DNA of 64,000 nt, from assembly GCA_016714225.1 (NCBI GenBank), contig JADJNS010000005.1, positions 248,001 through 312,000 on the forward strand. The letters run 5' to 3'. This DNA comes from Archangiaceae bacterium. Its GTDB lineage: Bacteria > Myxococcota > Myxococcia > Myxococcales > Myxococcaceae. Shown one piece after another: positions 62,176 to 64,000 of this stretch. Made by a program: the position numbers and the translations under genes. The notes under the pieces were generated by a model, which worked only from the letters and a program-made list of their open reading frames with translations, made no database searches and had not been told where the DNA came from. Positions within the stretch are counted from its first letter, which is position 1; every line of letters begins with the position of its first letter.

Positions 62176-62653
62176 CGTGACCGCGCCCGTGCTGGTGCTG
62201 GCCTGCGGCAACCCTTCGCGGGGAGACGACGGGCTGGCGCCCGCCCTGGCCGAGGCGCTCGAGCGCGAGTACGCCGCCGCCATCGCCAGCGGGGAGCTCG
62301 AGGTGCTGACCGAGCTGCAGCTGAACGTCGAGCACGCGCTCGAGCTTCGCGGGCGGCGGCGGGTCTACCTCGTCGACGCGGCCGCGAGCGGGCCGGAGGT
62401 CTCGCTCGAAGCGGTCGCCGCGTGCCGTGACGACAGCTTCACCACCCACCGCATCTCGCCGTCGGCGCTGCTCGAGGTCTACCGGCAGATCGAGCGGTCT
62501 CCGCTGCCCGACTGTCGTCTGCTGGCCGTGCGGGGCGAGCGCTTCGAGCTGGGCGAGCCCTTCTCGCCGCGGGCGCGGGCGAGCTTCGATGAGGCGCTGC
62601 GGCTGCTGCGAGCCGAGCTGGGCGGCGGCAGCCGACCTCTCCGCGGGGGGTGA
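62168..62653 (+). CDS. hoxW: HoxW, hydrogenase maturation protease
   Basis: 161 residues. It cuts the C-terminal tail of HoxH after nickel insertion. The metal-sensing motif GNPSRGDDGLAPAL is at about residue 14, with the LQLNVEHALEL and VDAAAS segments of the family. The GTG at 62168 overlaps the hoxH end; a GTG at 62177 is also possible. Confidence 0.9.
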   Translation: MGDVTAPVLVLACGNPSRGDDGLAPALAEALEREYAAAIASGELEVLTELQLNVEHALELRGRRRVYLVDAAASGPEVSLEAVAACRDDSFTTHRISPSALLEVYRQIERSPLPDCRLLAVRGERFELGEPFSPRARASFDEALRLLRAELGGGSRPLRGG

Positions 62654-62740
62654 AGAGGTCGGCAGGTACCGTGCCTACCTCGTGGGGTCACCGCGAGCCG
62701 GTGTTTGAGCGCGCTGCGGGGCTCGGAGTATGGGGCAACC

Positions 62741-63549
62741 ATGCGCGCTCTCATCGCTCTGCTGCTGCTGGCTGCTCCGGCGTTCGCCCACACCCGCGAC
62801 CGCTTCGCGCAGTACTCCGACTTCACGCAGGTCGAGGTCGAGAGCGACCGCATCTTCCTGTTGCGCAAGAACGGCAACATCCTGCTCGATGACGGGGCGA
62901 GCCTGAGCGTCTACGACCCGGGTACCGGCACCCGGCAGATCGCCGTCGACAAGGGCGTGGTCTACGCGCTCAAAGACAACGGCAACGTGTGGCGTCGCTT
63001 CGACGGCGGGGCGTGGGAGAAGCTCGACGAGGGCACCGGCACGAAGCAGATCTTCGCCAAGGTCGGCGGGGTCTACGCGCTCAAGACCGACGGGAACATC
63101 TGGTTTCACGATGACACCGGGTGGAAGAAGATCGACGAAGGCACGGGCACGAAGCAGATCGTGGTCGACCGGCAGGGCAACGTCTACGCGCTGAAAGAGA
63201 ACGGCAACGTCTGGGAGTACGACGGAGCGTGGCGGAAGATCGACGACGGCGAAGCACTCGGCAGATCGCCGTCGCTCGCGGGGTCGTCTACGCGCTCAAG
63301 TCGAATGGGAACATCTGGGCGCGGCGCGCCGAGGGGTGGAGCAAGATCGACGACGGCACCGGCACCAGGCGGCTCTACGCGCAGGGGCCCGACGTGTTCA
63401 TCGTGAAGAAAGACGGCGCCATCTGGCACTACCGCGCCGAGCAGGGCTGGGTGAAGGTGTACAGCGACGCGGTGGTCTCGGCGGCGATGGCGCACCGGCA
63501 GCTGTACGTGCTGCGGCCCGATGGGCGGGTCGTGGTCGTCGCGCCCTGA
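62741..63549 (+). pseudogene. Frameshifted exported repeat (propeller-like) protein
   Basis: A signal peptide (MRALIALLLLAAPAFA) is followed by ~36-residue repeats of the form VYALKxxGNVW...W.KIDEGTGTKQI, like tectonin or other beta-propeller blades. At about 63256-63260 the frame breaks: DDGEALGRSPS replaces the expected DDG.GTRQIAVARG, which continues in the frame one base over (VVYALKSNGNIWARRAEGW) to a stop at 63549. One missing base in GGCGAAGCACTCGG would restore a protein of ~270 residues. It is either a recent pseudogene or a sequence error. It does not belong to the hox operon functionally as far as can be seen. Confidence 0.75.
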
Positions 63550-64000
63550 GGTCTTCGGCGGGTTGCGGGGCGACCGCGTGCGTGCCGCAAAGAGGCGGTT
63601 CACCGGCACCGCTCGTGGCGCGGTTTCGGAGCTGCGCGGCGGGCCCGTGCCGGCTCGGGCAGACCCTCTCGATGCGACGCGGGGCTCTGGGCCAACAGCA
63701 GGTCGGTCGATTTCTCGGGGCTGCGAGCACGCTGCATGCTCAGTGCAGGGGCTCGCTCAGTGCCTCCATGGCTTCGCCCGCACCAGGCCTTGAGCTGACC
63801 TCCGACCATCAGCCAGACGATCTCTCGAAGCTCGAGGCGCTCTTGCGCGCTCAGCTTTCGAGCTGAGGCGGCCCGCACCAGGCTCCACGTGGCGCGCAGC
63901 GCGGCCGGAGAGGTCGCGCACCACTGAACCAGACTCACCAGCTGCCTGGCCTCGAACTCCTCGAGACGTTCGGACCCCACGTAGTTCTGCGAGCGAACGC
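63550..64000. other. Window-end region, little supported
   Basis: About 450 bases after the frameshifted gene. Codon bias is weak on all frames. The only candidate is a minus-strand frame entering from the right edge (listed separately). Confidence 0.4.
63600..64000 (-). CDS. Possible partial hypothetical protein entering from the right edge
   Basis: A minus-strand frame open from the last bases of the window to a stop at 63600. The part near the edge looks helical and protein-like (LVSLVQWCATSPAALR, LSAQERLELREIVWLM), but its third-position G/C is lower than in neighbouring genes and the last ~50 codons look random. Not recognised; it may be a decayed gene. A GTG at 63980 could start it, in which case it would be complete. 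Confidence 0.3.
   Translation of the reverse strand, partial: VRSQNYVGSERLEEFEARQLVSLVQWCATSPAALRATWSLVRAASARKLSAQERLELREIVWLMVGGQLKAWCGRSHGGTERAPALSMQRARSPEKSTDLLLAQSPASHREGLPEPARARRAAPKPRHERCR

Overview
The window is GC-rich (roughly 70 percent by eye) with very strong G/C preference at third codon positions, many GTG and TTG starts, and many 1-8 base stop/start overlaps. Several features point to the phylum Myxococcota: eukaryote-like Ser/Thr kinases and pseudokinases, a giant MopE-type Cys/Asp repeat protein with a MYXO-CTERM-like sorting tail, Cys-rich 'DGG/DAG' lipoproteins, and a chemosensory cluster that includes a HEAT-repeat protein. A strong match to the developmental small RNA Pxr, lying next to an NtrC-type gene, narrows this to the suborder Cystobacterineae (Myxococcus/Archangium/Stigmatella side). 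The genus cannot be named from the sequence alone.

Layout. 1-7.2 kb: chemosensory operon cheW (cut by the window edge), cytoplasmic MCP, HEAT-repeat protein, cheR, cheB. 7.3-20.1 kb: housekeeping and envelope genes, including all three dedicated CMP-Kdo genes (kdsB, kdsA, kdsC) and the CTP supplier pyrG, mixed with an HDOD protein, a pyrophosphatase, lipoproteins, a membrane protein and a kinase-derived membrane protein. 20.1-29 kb: a Ser/Thr kinase, an MshEN-domain protein, the 5.6-kb MopE/von Willebrand A reading frame and its coupled outer-membrane partner. 29.4-33.4 kb: SGNH hydrolase, beta-lactamase-family serine hydrolase, gluconokinase. 33.5-39.9 kb: an unrecognised three-gene group with a Met/Gly-rich protein, a probable pseudokinase, and a PilZ-receiver protein.

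39.9-49.5 kb: part of respiratory complex I (nuoE, F, J, K, L, M, N), interrupted by a Cys-rich lipoprotein, a DUF2384-like mini-protein and an unknown 92-residue protein; nuoA-D, G, H and I are not here. 49.5-50.2 kb: a dispersed-repeat region and then the Pxr-like RNA gene with sigma-54 promoter, upstream activator sites and terminator. 50.2-57.6 kb (minus strand): NtrC-type regulator, selB, a tiny coupled ORF, a phosphoribosyltransferase, a large Cys-rich lipoprotein and an argE-like peptidase. 57.7-62.7 kb: hoxFUYHW, an NAD-coupled bidirectional [NiFe] hydrogenase operon with its maturation protease. 62.7-64 kb: a frameshifted repeat/propeller gene and a poorly supported partial frame.

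The strongest non-gene signals are the Pxr locus, a 115-bp dispersed repeat in three copies that in two cases starts just after a stop codon, two intergenic elements with long hexamer-built inverted arms and loops of similar length, and a probable gene fusion where the giant protein's sorting tail runs straight into a lipoprotein signal.
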